DNA from: an uncultured Collinsella sp.
Lineage (GTDB): Bacteria; Actinomycetota; Coriobacteriia; Coriobacteriales; Coriobacteriaceae
Assembly: GCA_900550595.1 (NCBI GenBank)
Contig: URTB01000040.1
Location: forward strand, 1 to 9,269
DNA length: 9,269 bases
Reading direction: 5' to 3'
Positions 1 through 6,957 of the stretch are shown here, one piece after another (positions within the stretch are counted from its first letter, which is position 1; every line of letters begins with the position of its first letter). Made by a program: the position numbers and the translations under genes. The notes beneath the pieces were generated by a model. That model had not been told where the DNA came from. It did not search any database and was given only the letters and a program-made list of their open reading frames with translations.

Positions 1-33
1 ACGCGGCCCCACAGCCCAAACATAAGCCCTCAT

Positions 34-53
34 TTTCTGACATATGCCAGAAA
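34..53. promoter_or_regulatory. Upstream palindromic operator candidate (copy 1)
   Basis: The sequence TTTCTGACATATGCCAGAAA is a 20-bp inverted repeat with one mismatched pair (A at 40 against C at 47). Its core TGACATATGCCA (38-49) recurs as TGACATATGTCA at 91-102. The two cores have the same orientation and are 53 bp apart, about five helical turns. Both lie upstream of a gene whose product begins with a helix-turn-helix domain, so binding by that protein is a reasonable inference. The family's binding site is not something I can confirm from memory. Confidence 0.55.
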
Positions 54-57
54 TTTC

Positions 58-85
58 TTGCGCAAATCCGTACGTTCGCTATTCT
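58..85 (+). promoter_or_regulatory. Possible sigma70-type promoter of the DUF134 fusion gene
   Basis: A weak -35 candidate TTGCGC (58-63) and a -10 candidate TATTCT (80-85) are separated by 16 nt. This would start transcription near 91-93, so the second palindrome would cover the start site and the first would lie just upstream of the -35. That geometry suits repression. The hexamers match the consensus only moderately, so this is a best candidate and not a firm call. Confidence 0.3.
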
Positions 86-90
86 ATTGT

Positions 91-102
91 TGACATATGT
101 CA
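91..102. promoter_or_regulatory. Palindromic operator candidate (copy 2)
   Basis: TGACATATGTCA is a perfect 12-bp palindrome ending 14 bp before the ATG at 117. It shares the TGACATATG core and the downstream CAGA with copy 1 at 34-53. It contains TTGACA (90-95), but this cannot be the -35 of this gene because the start codon is only 21 nt downstream. An operator role is inferred. Confidence 0.55.
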
Positions 103-116
103 GATTTGGAGAGTGT

Positions 117-881
117 ATGGCAGGAAGACGCGAAAAATTGCGCCGCGTTGGGATCATCCCCGAATATCGCGGCTTTACCCCTGACGGCCTTGCCAGCGGA
201 GACGCCATCGAGATGACGGTCGACGAGCTCGAAGTCCTGCGGTTGTGCGACCTGGAAGGCCTCAATCAGCAGACCGTCGCCCAGCACATGGGCATCGCTC
301 GCGCCACCGTGGCGGCCATCTGCAGCCGCGCGCATCGCAAGGTGGCAAACGCACTGGTCAACGGGCGCGCGCTGAGTATCGAGGGCGGTAATATCGCATA
401 CTCCCCCATCACCACGAAGACGGCCGCATGGCCAGCAAAGGAGGTCGGCACCATGAGGGTGGCAACGACGTACGACAACGGCAACATCTTTATGCACTTT
501 GGCCGCAGCGAGCAGTTCAAGATCTACGACATCCAGGACGGCAAGGTGCTCAACGAGCAGGTCGTGGGCACCGGCGGCACCGGTCACGGCGCCCTGGCGG
601 GCCTGCTTGCCAACAGTGGCGTCGACACGCTCATCTGCGGAGGTATTGGAGGCGGCGCTATCAACGCGCTTGCCCAAGCCGGCATCACGGTATACGCAGG
701 TGCCCAGGGCAGCTGCGACGCTTGCGTCGAGGCCCTCATTGCCGGCACGCTCGCGCAGACCGGCGAGGCCACCTGCGACTGCCACGGCCATAACCACGAG
801 CACACCCACGAGCATGACGAGTCCTGCGGCTGCCACGGTCACCACGACCATGATGGGCACGAGGGCTGCGGCTGCCACTAG
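117..881 (+). CDS. DUF134 DNA-binding / NifX-type FeMo-cofactor-binding fusion protein with His/Cys-rich tail
   Basis: This 254-residue protein appears to be a metal- or cofactor-responsive regulator. Residues 1-90 match the DUF134 family: the MAGRREKLRRVGIIPEY opening, then a sigma-region-4-like helix-turn-helix at about 33-78 (MTVDELEVLRLCDLEGL...). Residues 113-212 match the dinitrogenase iron-molybdenum cofactor (Nitro_FeMo-Co, NifX/NifB C-terminal) domain, with HFGR at 127-130, GVDTLICGGIGGGA at 168-181 and a Gly/Ala-rich end. Residues 220-254 hold 12 His and 6 Cys, including three CxCH motifs (220, 237, 251), and probably bind metal. I chose ATG 117 because GGAGAG (108-113) lies just before it and the family N-terminus starts there; an in-frame TTG at 87 has no such support. 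No nif genes are visible, so a role in nitrogenase assembly is not implied. The domain calls are firm; the ligand and targets are unknown. Confidence 0.85.
   Translation: MAGRREKLRRVGIIPEYRGFTPDGLASGDAIEMTVDELEVLRLCDLEGLNQQTVAQHMGIARATVAAICSRAHRKVANALVNGRALSIEGGNIAYSPITTKTAAWPAKEVGTMRVATTYDNGNIFMHFGRSEQFKIYDIQDGKVLNEQVVGTGGTGHGALAGLLANSGVDTLICGGIGGGAINALAQAGITVYAGAQGSCDACVEALIAGTLAQTGEATCDCHGHNHEHTHEHDESCGCHGHHDHDGHEGCGCH
437..455 (+). promoter_or_regulatory. Internal Shine-Dalgarno and ATG at the domain junction
   Basis: AAAGGAGGT (437-445) is a near-perfect anti-16S match. It is followed after 7 nt by ATG (453-455), in frame with the fusion gene. That ATG encodes Met113, which begins MRVATTYDNGN, the typical first residues of free-standing Nitro_FeMo-Co proteins. 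Initiation here would yield a 142-residue protein without the DNA-binding domain. The signal is stronger than the one at the gene's own start. Confidence 0.6.
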
Positions 882-935
882 CGGCACATGTCCTGGCGCC
901 AGCAAGCTTCCACACGTACAACAACCCATGAACGA

Positions 936-979
936 ACGACGAAGGCCGCCTGGAACACCATCCAGGCGGCCTTCGTCGT
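936..979. terminator. Bidirectional hairpin terminator between convergent genes
   Basis: Arms 936-954 and 961-979 are perfect reverse complements (19 bp, rich in GGCCGCC) around the 6-nt loop ACACCA. The hairpin begins 54 nt after the stop of the DUF134 fusion gene on the plus strand and 19 nt after the ffh stop on the minus strand. It is symmetric, so it can form in both transcripts. Neither side has a U-tract, so it is not a textbook rho-independent terminator. It may act by stem strength, with Rho, or as a 3'-end barrier to nucleases. Confidence 0.7.
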
Positions 980-998
980 AGTCGACTCAACCAAGCCG

Positions 999-2483
999 TT
1001 ACTTCTTATTGCGCATCTGCGCTTCCATCTGACGCAGCAGGTCCATATCGGACTTGGGACCGCCCGTCCCAAGTCCGCCCAGGCCGCCCATGCCGCCCAG
1101 GCCCATGGCATCCAGACCGGGAATATTGGGCATGCGCATCTTTTTGCCCTTCTTGCCCTTTTTGCCCTTCTTGCCGCCGGCCTGCGCCTGATTGGCCATC
1201 GTGCGCATGCGGCCCATCAACTTGTTCATCTCGCCCCACTGCTTCATAAGGCTATTGACCTCGGTGGGGGTCACGCCGGCGCCCTTGGCGATACGCGCGC
1301 GACGCTGGCCGTTGATGATGGAGGGGCGAAGGCGCTCCTCCTTGGTCATCGACATGATGATGGCCTCGTTCTTATCGAAGATACCCTCGTCCAGGTTGCC
1401 GCCCATCTGATTGAGCGCACGCTGACCGCCGGGAAGCATGCCCAGGATGCCCTTCATGCCGCCCATCTTCTTGACGGCTTTCATCTGGTCGAGCATATCG
1501 TTCATGGTGAAGCCCTCGCGCAGCATGCGCTCGGCAGCCTCGAGCTGCTTGGCGTCAGCCGCCTCCTGGGCCTTCTCGATGATACCGACAACATCGCCCA
1601 TGCCCAAGATGCGCTTGGCCATGCGGTCCGGGTAAAACGGCTCCAGGGAATCGGGCTTCTCGCCCATGCTCACGAACTTGATGGGCTTGCCGGTCACCTG
1701 GCGCACCGAAAGCGCGCCGCCGCCACGGGCGTCGCCGTCAAGCTTGGAGATGATCACGCCGTCAAAGTCGGTGCGCTCGGCAAACGTCGAGACGACGTTG
1801 ACGATATCCTGGCCGGTCATGGCATCGACGACCATCAGCACCTGATCGGGCTTGACGGCCTTCTTGATGTCCACGGCCTCCTGCATCATCTGCTCGTCGA
1901 TCTGCAGGCGACCGGCGGTATCGACGATGACCACGTCGCGCAGGTGGTCGACGGCCTCCTGGATGGCGCCCTTGGCGATGTCGACCGGGTGCGCGCCGTC
2001 ACCGCGGAAGACCGGCACGCCGATCTCTCCACCGAGCGTGGCCAGCTGGTCGGCAGCGGCGGGGCGGTAGACGTCGCACGCGGCGAGCAGCGGCGATCGG
2101 CCCTGCTTCTTGAGCAGGTAGGCTAGCTTTACGGCTGCCGTGGTCTTACCGGAGCCCTGCAGGCCCACGAGCATGATGACGTTAGGAATGCGGTTACTAA
2201 AGACGAGCTTGCTCTCGGTGGAACCGAGCATCTCGGTGAGCTCGTCGAGCACGATCTTGACGACGTTTTGCGCCGGCGACAGCGACTCCATGACCTCGGC
2301 GGTCATGCAGCGCTCCTTGGTCTTGGCGACAAACTCCTTGACGACCTTGAAGTTGACGTCGGCCTCGAGCAGCGCCATGCGGATGTCGCGCATGGCCGAG
2401 GTGATATCGGCCTCGGTCAGCTTACCCTTGCCGCGCAGGCGGTCAAATGTGTCGTTGAGGCGATCGCTCAGAGAATCAAACAC
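999..2483 (-). CDS. ffh: Signal recognition particle protein Ffh (SRP54)
   Basis: Ffh is the GTPase that binds signal sequences and 4.5S RNA, and delivers nascent membrane proteins to FtsY. The 494 residues show the N domain (1-90), then the G domain with P-loop GLQGSGKTT (107-115), CDVYRPAAADQL (136-147), DTAGR (188-192), SKLDG (246-250) and DARGG (251-255). The Met-rich M domain (about 300-430) includes the RNA-binding SMTKEERLRPSIINGQRRAR region. A lysine-rich GKK repeat (437-448) and a Gly/Leu/Met-rich tail follow, making it longer than the roughly 450-residue E. coli protein. The start is GTG (2483-2481), preceded by AAGGAG (2495-2490) at 6-nt spacing. Only 10 nt separate it from the ftsY stop, and the Shine-Dalgarno overlaps that stop, so coupling to ftsY is likely. 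It is the last gene of the block. Confidence 0.97.
   Translation of the reverse strand: MFDSLSDRLNDTFDRLRGKGKLTEADITSAMRDIRMALLEADVNFKVVKEFVAKTKERCMTAEVMESLSPAQNVVKIVLDELTEMLGSTESKLVFSNRIPNVIMLVGLQGSGKTTAAVKLAYLLKKQGRSPLLAACDVYRPAAADQLATLGGEIGVPVFRGDGAHPVDIAKGAIQEAVDHLRDVVIVDTAGRLQIDEQMMQEAVDIKKAVKPDQVLMVVDAMTGQDIVNVVSTFAERTDFDGVIISKLDGDARGGGALSVRQVTGKPIKFVSMGEKPDSLEPFYPDRMAKRILGMGDVVGIIEKAQEAADAKQLEAAERMLREGFTMNDMLDQMKAVKKMGGMKGILGMLPGGQRALNQMGGNLDEGIFDKNEAIIMSMTKEERLRPSIINGQRRARIAKGAGVTPTEVNSLMKQWGEMNKLMGRMRTMANQAQAGGKKGKKGKKGKKMRMPNIPGLDAMGLGGMGGLGGLGTGGPKSDMDLLRQMEAQMRNKK
1140..1175 (-). repeat. Four tandem 9-nt repeats encoding (Gly-Lys-Lys)4 in Ffh
   Basis: Four near-identical 9-nt units (GGCAAGAAG or GGCAAAAAG) encode residues 437-448, the basic linker between the M domain and the Gly-rich tail. 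The alternating AAG/AAA usage gives short A5 runs. Such a tract could vary in copy number by slippage, since each unit adds or removes three residues without a frameshift. Confidence 0.8.
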
Positions 2484-2489
2484 TAGTCA

Positions 2490-2496
2490 CTCCTTA
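2490..2496 (-). promoter_or_regulatory. ffh Shine-Dalgarno overlapping the ftsY stop codon
   Basis: On the minus strand the TAA stop of ftsY (2496-2494) overlaps AAGGAG (2495-2490), which serves the GTG start of ffh at 2483. A ribosome finishing ftsY therefore covers the ffh initiation signal. This suggests that translation of the two SRP GTPases is linked. Confidence 0.75.
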
Positions 2497-3411
2497 GTTG
2501 GACTCGCCCACCAGGGCACGGCAGAAATCTTTGGCATTGAACTCCTGCAGGTCATCGACCTGCTCGCCCACGCCGATGCGCAGGATGGGAAGCTTGAGCT
2601 TCTCGGCCACGGCCATGGCGATACCGCCCTTTGCCGTGCCGTCGAGCTTTGTCATGATAATACCGTCCAGGCCCAGCGCCTCGTTAAACTCGAGCGCCTG
2701 GTTGAGGCCGTTTTGGCCGGTGGCGGCATCGATCACGAGGACGACCGAGACGGGCATGGGGCCGGCGGCCATATTGGCAGCGCGCTTTCGCGTCACGTTG
2801 ACCACCTTGGCAAGCTCGCGCATGAGCTCGGGGCTCGTGTGCAGACGACCGGCGGTGTCGATAAGCACCAGATCGCTGCCGCGCTTGTCGGCCTCGTCGA
2901 GCACGTCGTAGCACACGCTTGCCGGATCGGAGCCGCGGTCGCGCTTGATGACGGGAACGCCGGCGCGCTGGCCCCACACATCGAGCTGCTCAATGGCGGC
3001 GGCGCGGAAGGTATCGGCAGAACCGATCACGACGTTCTTGCCGCGGGCGGCCATGGCGCTCGCGATCTTGCCGACCGTCGTGGTCTTGCCAGCGCCGTTG
3101 ATGCCCACAAACAGCACGCAGCTCGGCGTATCGGAGAACGGATCGCGCTCGATGGGCACAAAGTGCTGCTCGAGCTGCTCGGCTAGGGCACGACGGAGCT
3201 GCGGGGCTGTCTTGAGGTTCTTCTTGGCCGCGGCATCGCGCAGGTCATCAGAAACCTGGATGGCGACCTCGGCACCCATGTCACCCATGACGAGCGTGTC
3301 CTCAAGGTCCTCCCAAAAATCTTCGTCAACCTCGCCGCCAAAGTAGAAGACCTCGTTGAGGGCCTCGCGACTGCGCTCGAGTCCGCGCGAGAGAGCGTCA
3401 AAGAATCCCAT
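2494..3411 (-). CDS. ftsY: Signal recognition particle receptor FtsY
   Basis: FtsY is the membrane-associated SRP receptor, a GTPase that pairs with Ffh to release nascent chains to the translocon. The 305 residues show the NG core: a helical N domain (about 10-85), P-loop GINGAGKTT (103-111), DTFRAAAIEQL (133-143), DTAGR (185-189), TKLDG (254-258) and the closing GVGEQVDDLQEF (280-291). It lacks the long acidic A domain of E. coli FtsY. The short amphipathic start (MGFFDALSRGLERSRE) is the likely membrane-contact segment, as in other short FtsY proteins. Its ATG overlaps the smc stop by one base (TAATG on the minus strand), and only a weak AAAGG lies 13 nt upstream. Translation therefore probably depends on termination of smc. 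Confidence 0.97.
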   Translation of the reverse strand: MGFFDALSRGLERSREALNEVFYFGGEVDEDFWEDLEDTLVMGDMGAEVAIQVSDDLRDAAAKKNLKTAPQLRRALAEQLEQHFVPIERDPFSDTPSCVLFVGINGAGKTTTVGKIASAMAARGKNVVIGSADTFRAAAIEQLDVWGQRAGVPVIKRDRGSDPASVCYDVLDEADKRGSDLVLIDTAGRLHTSPELMRELAKVVNVTRKRAANMAAGPMPVSVVLVIDAATGQNGLNQALEFNEALGLDGIIMTKLDGTAKGGIAMAVAEKLKLPILRIGVGEQVDDLQEFNAKDFCRALVGESN

Positions 3412-6400
3412 TATGCATTCACGACCTTTCCGGTTTCGCGATCGAGTTTTTGCGAGACGACGCGACTGACGCCGTCAGCTTGCATCGACACGCCGTAGAG
3501 AACATCAGCGTCCTCCATAGTACGGCGCTGATGCGAAATGACCAAGAGCTGCGTATCAGAACGCAGTACATCAAGGGCGCCGATGAGCTTGGACAAGTTG
3601 GCGTCGTCGAGCGCCGCCTCGACCTCGTCCAGCACATAGAACGGTACCGTGCGCGTGCGGTACACGGCAAAGAGCAGGGCGAGCGCCGTCAGGCTCTTCT
3701 CGCCGCCCGACATGAGCATCATCTTGGTGATGCGCTTGCCGCGCGGTTGAGCCACGACCTCGATACCCGTATCAGCCGGATGCTCTGGGTCGGTCATCTC
3801 CAGATGAGCCTGGCCACCCGAGAACAGCATGGCGAAGATCTCGCGGAAGTTCGCATCGACCTTCTCAAAGGTCACCAGGAACGCTTTGCGCATCTTGCGG
3901 TCGATGGCCATGGTAATCTTGGTGAGCGCCTTACGCGCGCTCTCCAGATCGGCCAGCTGTTCCTCGATGTAATCGGCGCGACGCTTGAGCTGCTCGTACT
4001 CCTCCATGGCAACCTGGTTCACAGGACCCAGGTTGTTGATTTGGCGAACGAGCTGATTGAGCTCACGCTCGGCAGCGTCGCGGTCGGTGGGCGCGGGAAG
4101 CATGAGCGCTTCCTCGAGTACCGTGGTACCGTCGGCGGTGATGGCCTTGATGGCCGCCTCCACCTGCACCTCGAGCTTGCCGCGTGCGACCTTGAACTCG
4201 TTTTGCGTCGCGGTGGCGGTATCGACCTTATCTTTGGCGCGAGCGACTTCGGCCTTGGCGTCCTCGATGGTCTTCTTGAGGGAGGCGGAGTCCGCCTCCT
4301 CGAGCGAAGCTTGGTCACGAAGGCGTGCGGCCCAGTCCGAGGCGCGCTCCAGCAGCGCCGAGTAGCGCTCGTGCATGGGATCGACGCGCAGGCGCAGCAG
4401 CTCGAGCGAGCGCGAAGCCTGGCGCGTTCCGCGGATACGGCGGTCGATACCCTCCAGACGATGCTCCAGATCGGGCACGCGACCCCTCAGCGAACGCAGG
4501 CGCTCGCTCGTCTGGGCCAAACGCACCTTGGCATCGGCGAGCTTACCGGCGGCCTCGGAGTCATCGCGGCGCACGCGGTCGAGATCGTCGTTGGCTTCGG
4601 CAATCTGCAAGCCCAATTCGCTCGCCTGCGCACGAGCTTCGTCCCGCGAGCGAGTAAGTTCATCCACGCGTGGACGAGCGGCACGGACGGCCTCAGCAGC
4701 CCGCTCACGGCGCTTGGAAATGCGTACGCGCTCGACCTCGGCATTGTTGGCGCTTTGCTCCAGGCGGCCGATCTCGGAGAGCAGCGAGCGGCGCTCGCCC
4801 TCAAGTCGAGCAATCTCGCCGGCCGCATCGCCTTCGGCGGAACGCGCCTCCTCGACGGCCGCGTTGGCCTCGACAACCTGGTCCGACACATGCTCAAACA
4901 CGGCAGTCAAATCGGGCTCCAGGCCCTCCAGCTCACGAATACGACGTTTGCGCTCCAAGGCACCCGAAGCCTCGCCGGCATCGAGCCCCACGCGCACCAA
5001 ACCGCCGCAGCGCACGCGGGCGCCATCGGTGGTCACATAGGTCACGCCGTCAACGACCGGCGCTGCCAGCGCAGCAGCCAAATCATCGACCACGTAATAG
5101 CCGCCGAGCAATGCCTCGACAACAGGACCATATCCGGCACGCACGGACAGGCGATCAACCAGACGCGAACCGGCAGCGCCCTCGGCAGCAGCAGAGCCGC
5201 TCACCCCACGCGCCACCAGCAGCGCCTCGCCCGAGGCCTTCTTTTGGTCCAGAGCCGCACGACCGGCACGCTCAAGCGTGGCGGCGTCATCAAACAACAG
5301 GGCATCGATATCGCCGGCAAGCAGCTGTTCGACCAGGCCCTCGAGCTCACGCGGCGCCTCGAGAACGTCGCCCAAACGGCCCGTTACGTCATCGCCCAAT
5401 GCCCCTACCAGACGGCTCACCAATGGCGAGCTATCGGCCATACGAGCATCGAGCTTCTTTTGGCTCGCAAGCTCAGAGCGCACCTCGGACAGCTTGTTGC
5501 GCGCCTCGCTCTCACCGGCACGCAAGTCTTTCAACGCCGCACGGGCAACCTCGGTGGCCTGGCGCGCATCGACCTGGGCTTGGCGAGCCTGATCGAGCGC
5601 GCCATCGAGCTCCTCAGCGCGGTCGCGACGACTCTCGAGCGAGGCCATGACCTCCTCGAGCTGCTCGTCAATCTGCTCAAGACGCGAGGCATACATATTG
5701 TCCTCGACCTCGGCGTTACTCAGCGAGTCTTTCACCTTGGCGAGCTCGAGCGCAGCGTTATCGGCAACGCGCTGCACATCGCGCTGCTCGCGCGTAAGCT
5801 GCGAAATCTGCGCATCGAGCGCTACGCGACGCTCGTGGAGCTGAGCGGCGGCAGGTCCGGCGGCGTCAACGTCCTTTTGGGCCTGCATGTGCGCACCGGT
5901 CACCTCTTCGAGCTGGGCACGCGCGTCCTCGAGCTCCTCGACCACGCGACGACGCTGATGCTCGGAGCTCGAAATCTGGCCGCGCATGTCGGACAGGCGC
6001 GACACCATGTTGTGGCCCTTTTCCTCGAGCAGGCGCATGTCAGAGCTAATGCGACCGACTACATCTTGCATATGGCGGCGCTGCTCGCCCAGATCGCCAA
6101 CAAACAGGCCTTTTTCCTCGAGCATGACCTGGAGTTTCTCGAGCTCGCGCTCCTTTTCACCTAAGCGGTACTGCGCAAGCTCCAGCTCGGCGGCACCCTC
6201 CTTAGAGCGGCTCTCCAGGTCGTTCCACTGCGACTGCAGCGAACGGAGCTCGTCAACGGCCAACATCTGCGTAAGCTCGTTCGCGCGCGAGGACAGCTCT
6301 TTGTACTTGCGCGCGCGATCGACCTGACGCTCCAGAGGTCGCAGTTGACGGGCAATCTCCTTATTGATGTCGCGGGCACGAGTAAGGTGCTCGTCCATCG

Positions 6401-6947
6401 ACTTAATCTTTTTGAGCGCACGCTCCTTGCGGCGCTTGTGCTTGGAAATGCCGGCAGCCTCCTCGATAAGGGCACGGCGCTCCTCGGGACGGCTCTGCAA
6501 AATGGCGTCGAGCTTGCCCTGACTGATAATGGAATGCGTATCCTTACCCAAGCCCGAATCGTGCAAAATGTCCTGGATATCCATCAGACGGCACGGACTC
6601 GAGTTAATAAGGTATTCGCTTTCACCCGAACGGTACATGCGGCGCGTAATGGCAACCTCATCAAAATCGACGGGCAGCATATGATCCGAGTTGTCAAGCA
6701 CCAGCGTGACTTCGGCAACGCCAACCGGTTTTCGCGCCGACGAGCCCGAAAAGATGACATCTTCCATAGCCTGGCCACGCAGCTGCTTAGCGCTCTGTTC
6801 GCCCAGGACCCACAGAATCGAGTCGGAGATGTTCGATTTACCCGAGCCGTTGGGACCGACGATGACCGTCAGGCCCGGCTCAAACGTCATGTGGGCGCGG
6901 TCGGCAAATGACTTGAACCCTTTGAGCGTAAGGGACTTGAGATACAC
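3411..6947 (-). CDS. smc: Chromosome segregation ATPase SMC
   Basis: SMC is the ATPase of the SMC-ScpAB condensin that loads at and aligns chromosome arms. The 1178 residues are full length for the family. The N-terminal head has Walker A GPNGSGKSN (31-39), the arginine-finger position R57 in KQLRGQ, and a Q-loop around Q143 (SIISQGKLDAIL). Coiled coil runs from about 170 to 500, rich in Glu, Arg, Leu and Ala. The hinge lies at about 505-665 (SPLVSRLVGALGDD to GLVRVGLDAG), followed by the returning coil. The C-terminal head has the signature LMSGGEKS (1078-1085) and Walker B FYVLDE (1103-1108). The start is GTG (6947-6945) with GAGGAA just upstream, 10 nt after the rnc stop. The rnc-smc-ftsY order is common in Gram-positive bacteria. 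scpA and scpB are not in the window. Confidence 0.98.
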   Translation of the reverse strand: MYLKSLTLKGFKSFADRAHMTFEPGLTVIVGPNGSGKSNISDSILWVLGEQSAKQLRGQAMEDVIFSGSSARKPVGVAEVTLVLDNSDHMLPVDFDEVAITRRMYRSGESEYLINSSPCRLMDIQDILHDSGLGKDTHSIISQGKLDAILQSRPEERRALIEEAAGISKHKRRKERALKKIKSMDEHLTRARDINKEIARQLRPLERQVDRARKYKELSSRANELTQMLAVDELRSLQSQWNDLESRSKEGAAELELAQYRLGEKERELEKLQVMLEEKGLFVGDLGEQRRHMQDVVGRISSDMRLLEEKGHNMVSRLSDMRGQISSSEHQRRRVVEELEDARAQLEEVTGAHMQAQKDVDAAGPAAAQLHERRVALDAQISQLTREQRDVQRVADNAALELAKVKDSLSNAEVEDNMYASRLEQIDEQLEEVMASLESRRDRAEELDGALDQARQAQVDARQATEVARAALKDLRAGESEARNKLSEVRSELASQKKLDARMADSSPLVSRLVGALGDDVTGRLGDVLEAPRELEGLVEQLLAGDIDALLFDDAATLERAGRAALDQKKASGEALLVARGVSGSAAAEGAAGSRLVDRLSVRAGYGPVVEALLGGYYVVDDLAAALAAPVVDGVTYVTTDGARVRCGGLVRVGLDAGEASGALERKRRIRELEGLEPDLTAVFEHVSDQVVEANAAVEEARSAEGDAAGEIARLEGERRSLLSEIGRLEQSANNAEVERVRISKRRERAAEAVRAARPRVDELTRSRDEARAQASELGLQIAEANDDLDRVRRDDSEAAGKLADAKVRLAQTSERLRSLRGRVPDLEHRLEGIDRRIRGTRQASRSLELLRLRVDPMHERYSALLERASDWAARLRDQASLEEADSASLKKTIEDAKAEVARAKDKVDTATATQNEFKVARGKLEVQVEAAIKAITADGTTVLEEALMLPAPTDRDAAERELNQLVRQINNLGPVNQVAMEEYEQLKRRADYIEEQLADLESARKALTKITMAIDRKMRKAFLVTFEKVDANFREIFAMLFSGGQAHLEMTDPEHPADTGIEVVAQPRGKRITKMMLMSGGEKSLTALALLFAVYRTRTVPFYVLDEVEAALDDANLSKLIGALDVLRSDTQLLVISHQRRTMEDADVLYGVSMQADGVSRVVSQKLDRETGKVVNA

Positions 6948-6957
6948 GATTCCTCGC

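Noticed and set aside
90..95. TTGACA as a consensus -35 box
   Set aside because: It is part of the palindrome, and a -10 at 17-nt spacing would fall on or beside the ATG at 117. No suitable hexamer is there.
87..116. TTG at 87 as the start of the DUF134 fusion protein, adding 10 residues
   Set aside because: The extra residues are encoded by the operator palindrome itself and match nothing in the family. ATG 117 has a Shine-Dalgarno at proper spacing.
84..929. A 281-codon open frame on the minus strand, antisense to the DUF134 fusion gene
   Set aside because: The plus-strand frame has clear domain motifs and a good ribosome-binding site. The minus frame is low-complexity Val/Ala/Gly and has neither.
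888..2126. A 412-codon open frame on the plus strand, antisense to ffh
   Set aside because: It runs through the terminator hairpin and is opposite a complete, highly conserved gene. Its His/Leu/Asp-rich composition is a codon-bias artefact.
2140..3186. A 348-codon open frame on the plus strand, antisense to ftsY and the start of ffh
   Set aside because: It overlaps two certain genes and their coupled junction. No family motif or credible start signal is seen.
3450..6164. A 904-codon open frame on the plus strand, antisense to smc
   Set aside because: It lies entirely opposite smc. It has no recognisable domain or ribosome-binding site that I can see. Its composition is what the complement of Glu/Leu/Arg/Ala-rich coiled-coil codons (GAG, CTC, GCG) gives in a GC-rich gene.
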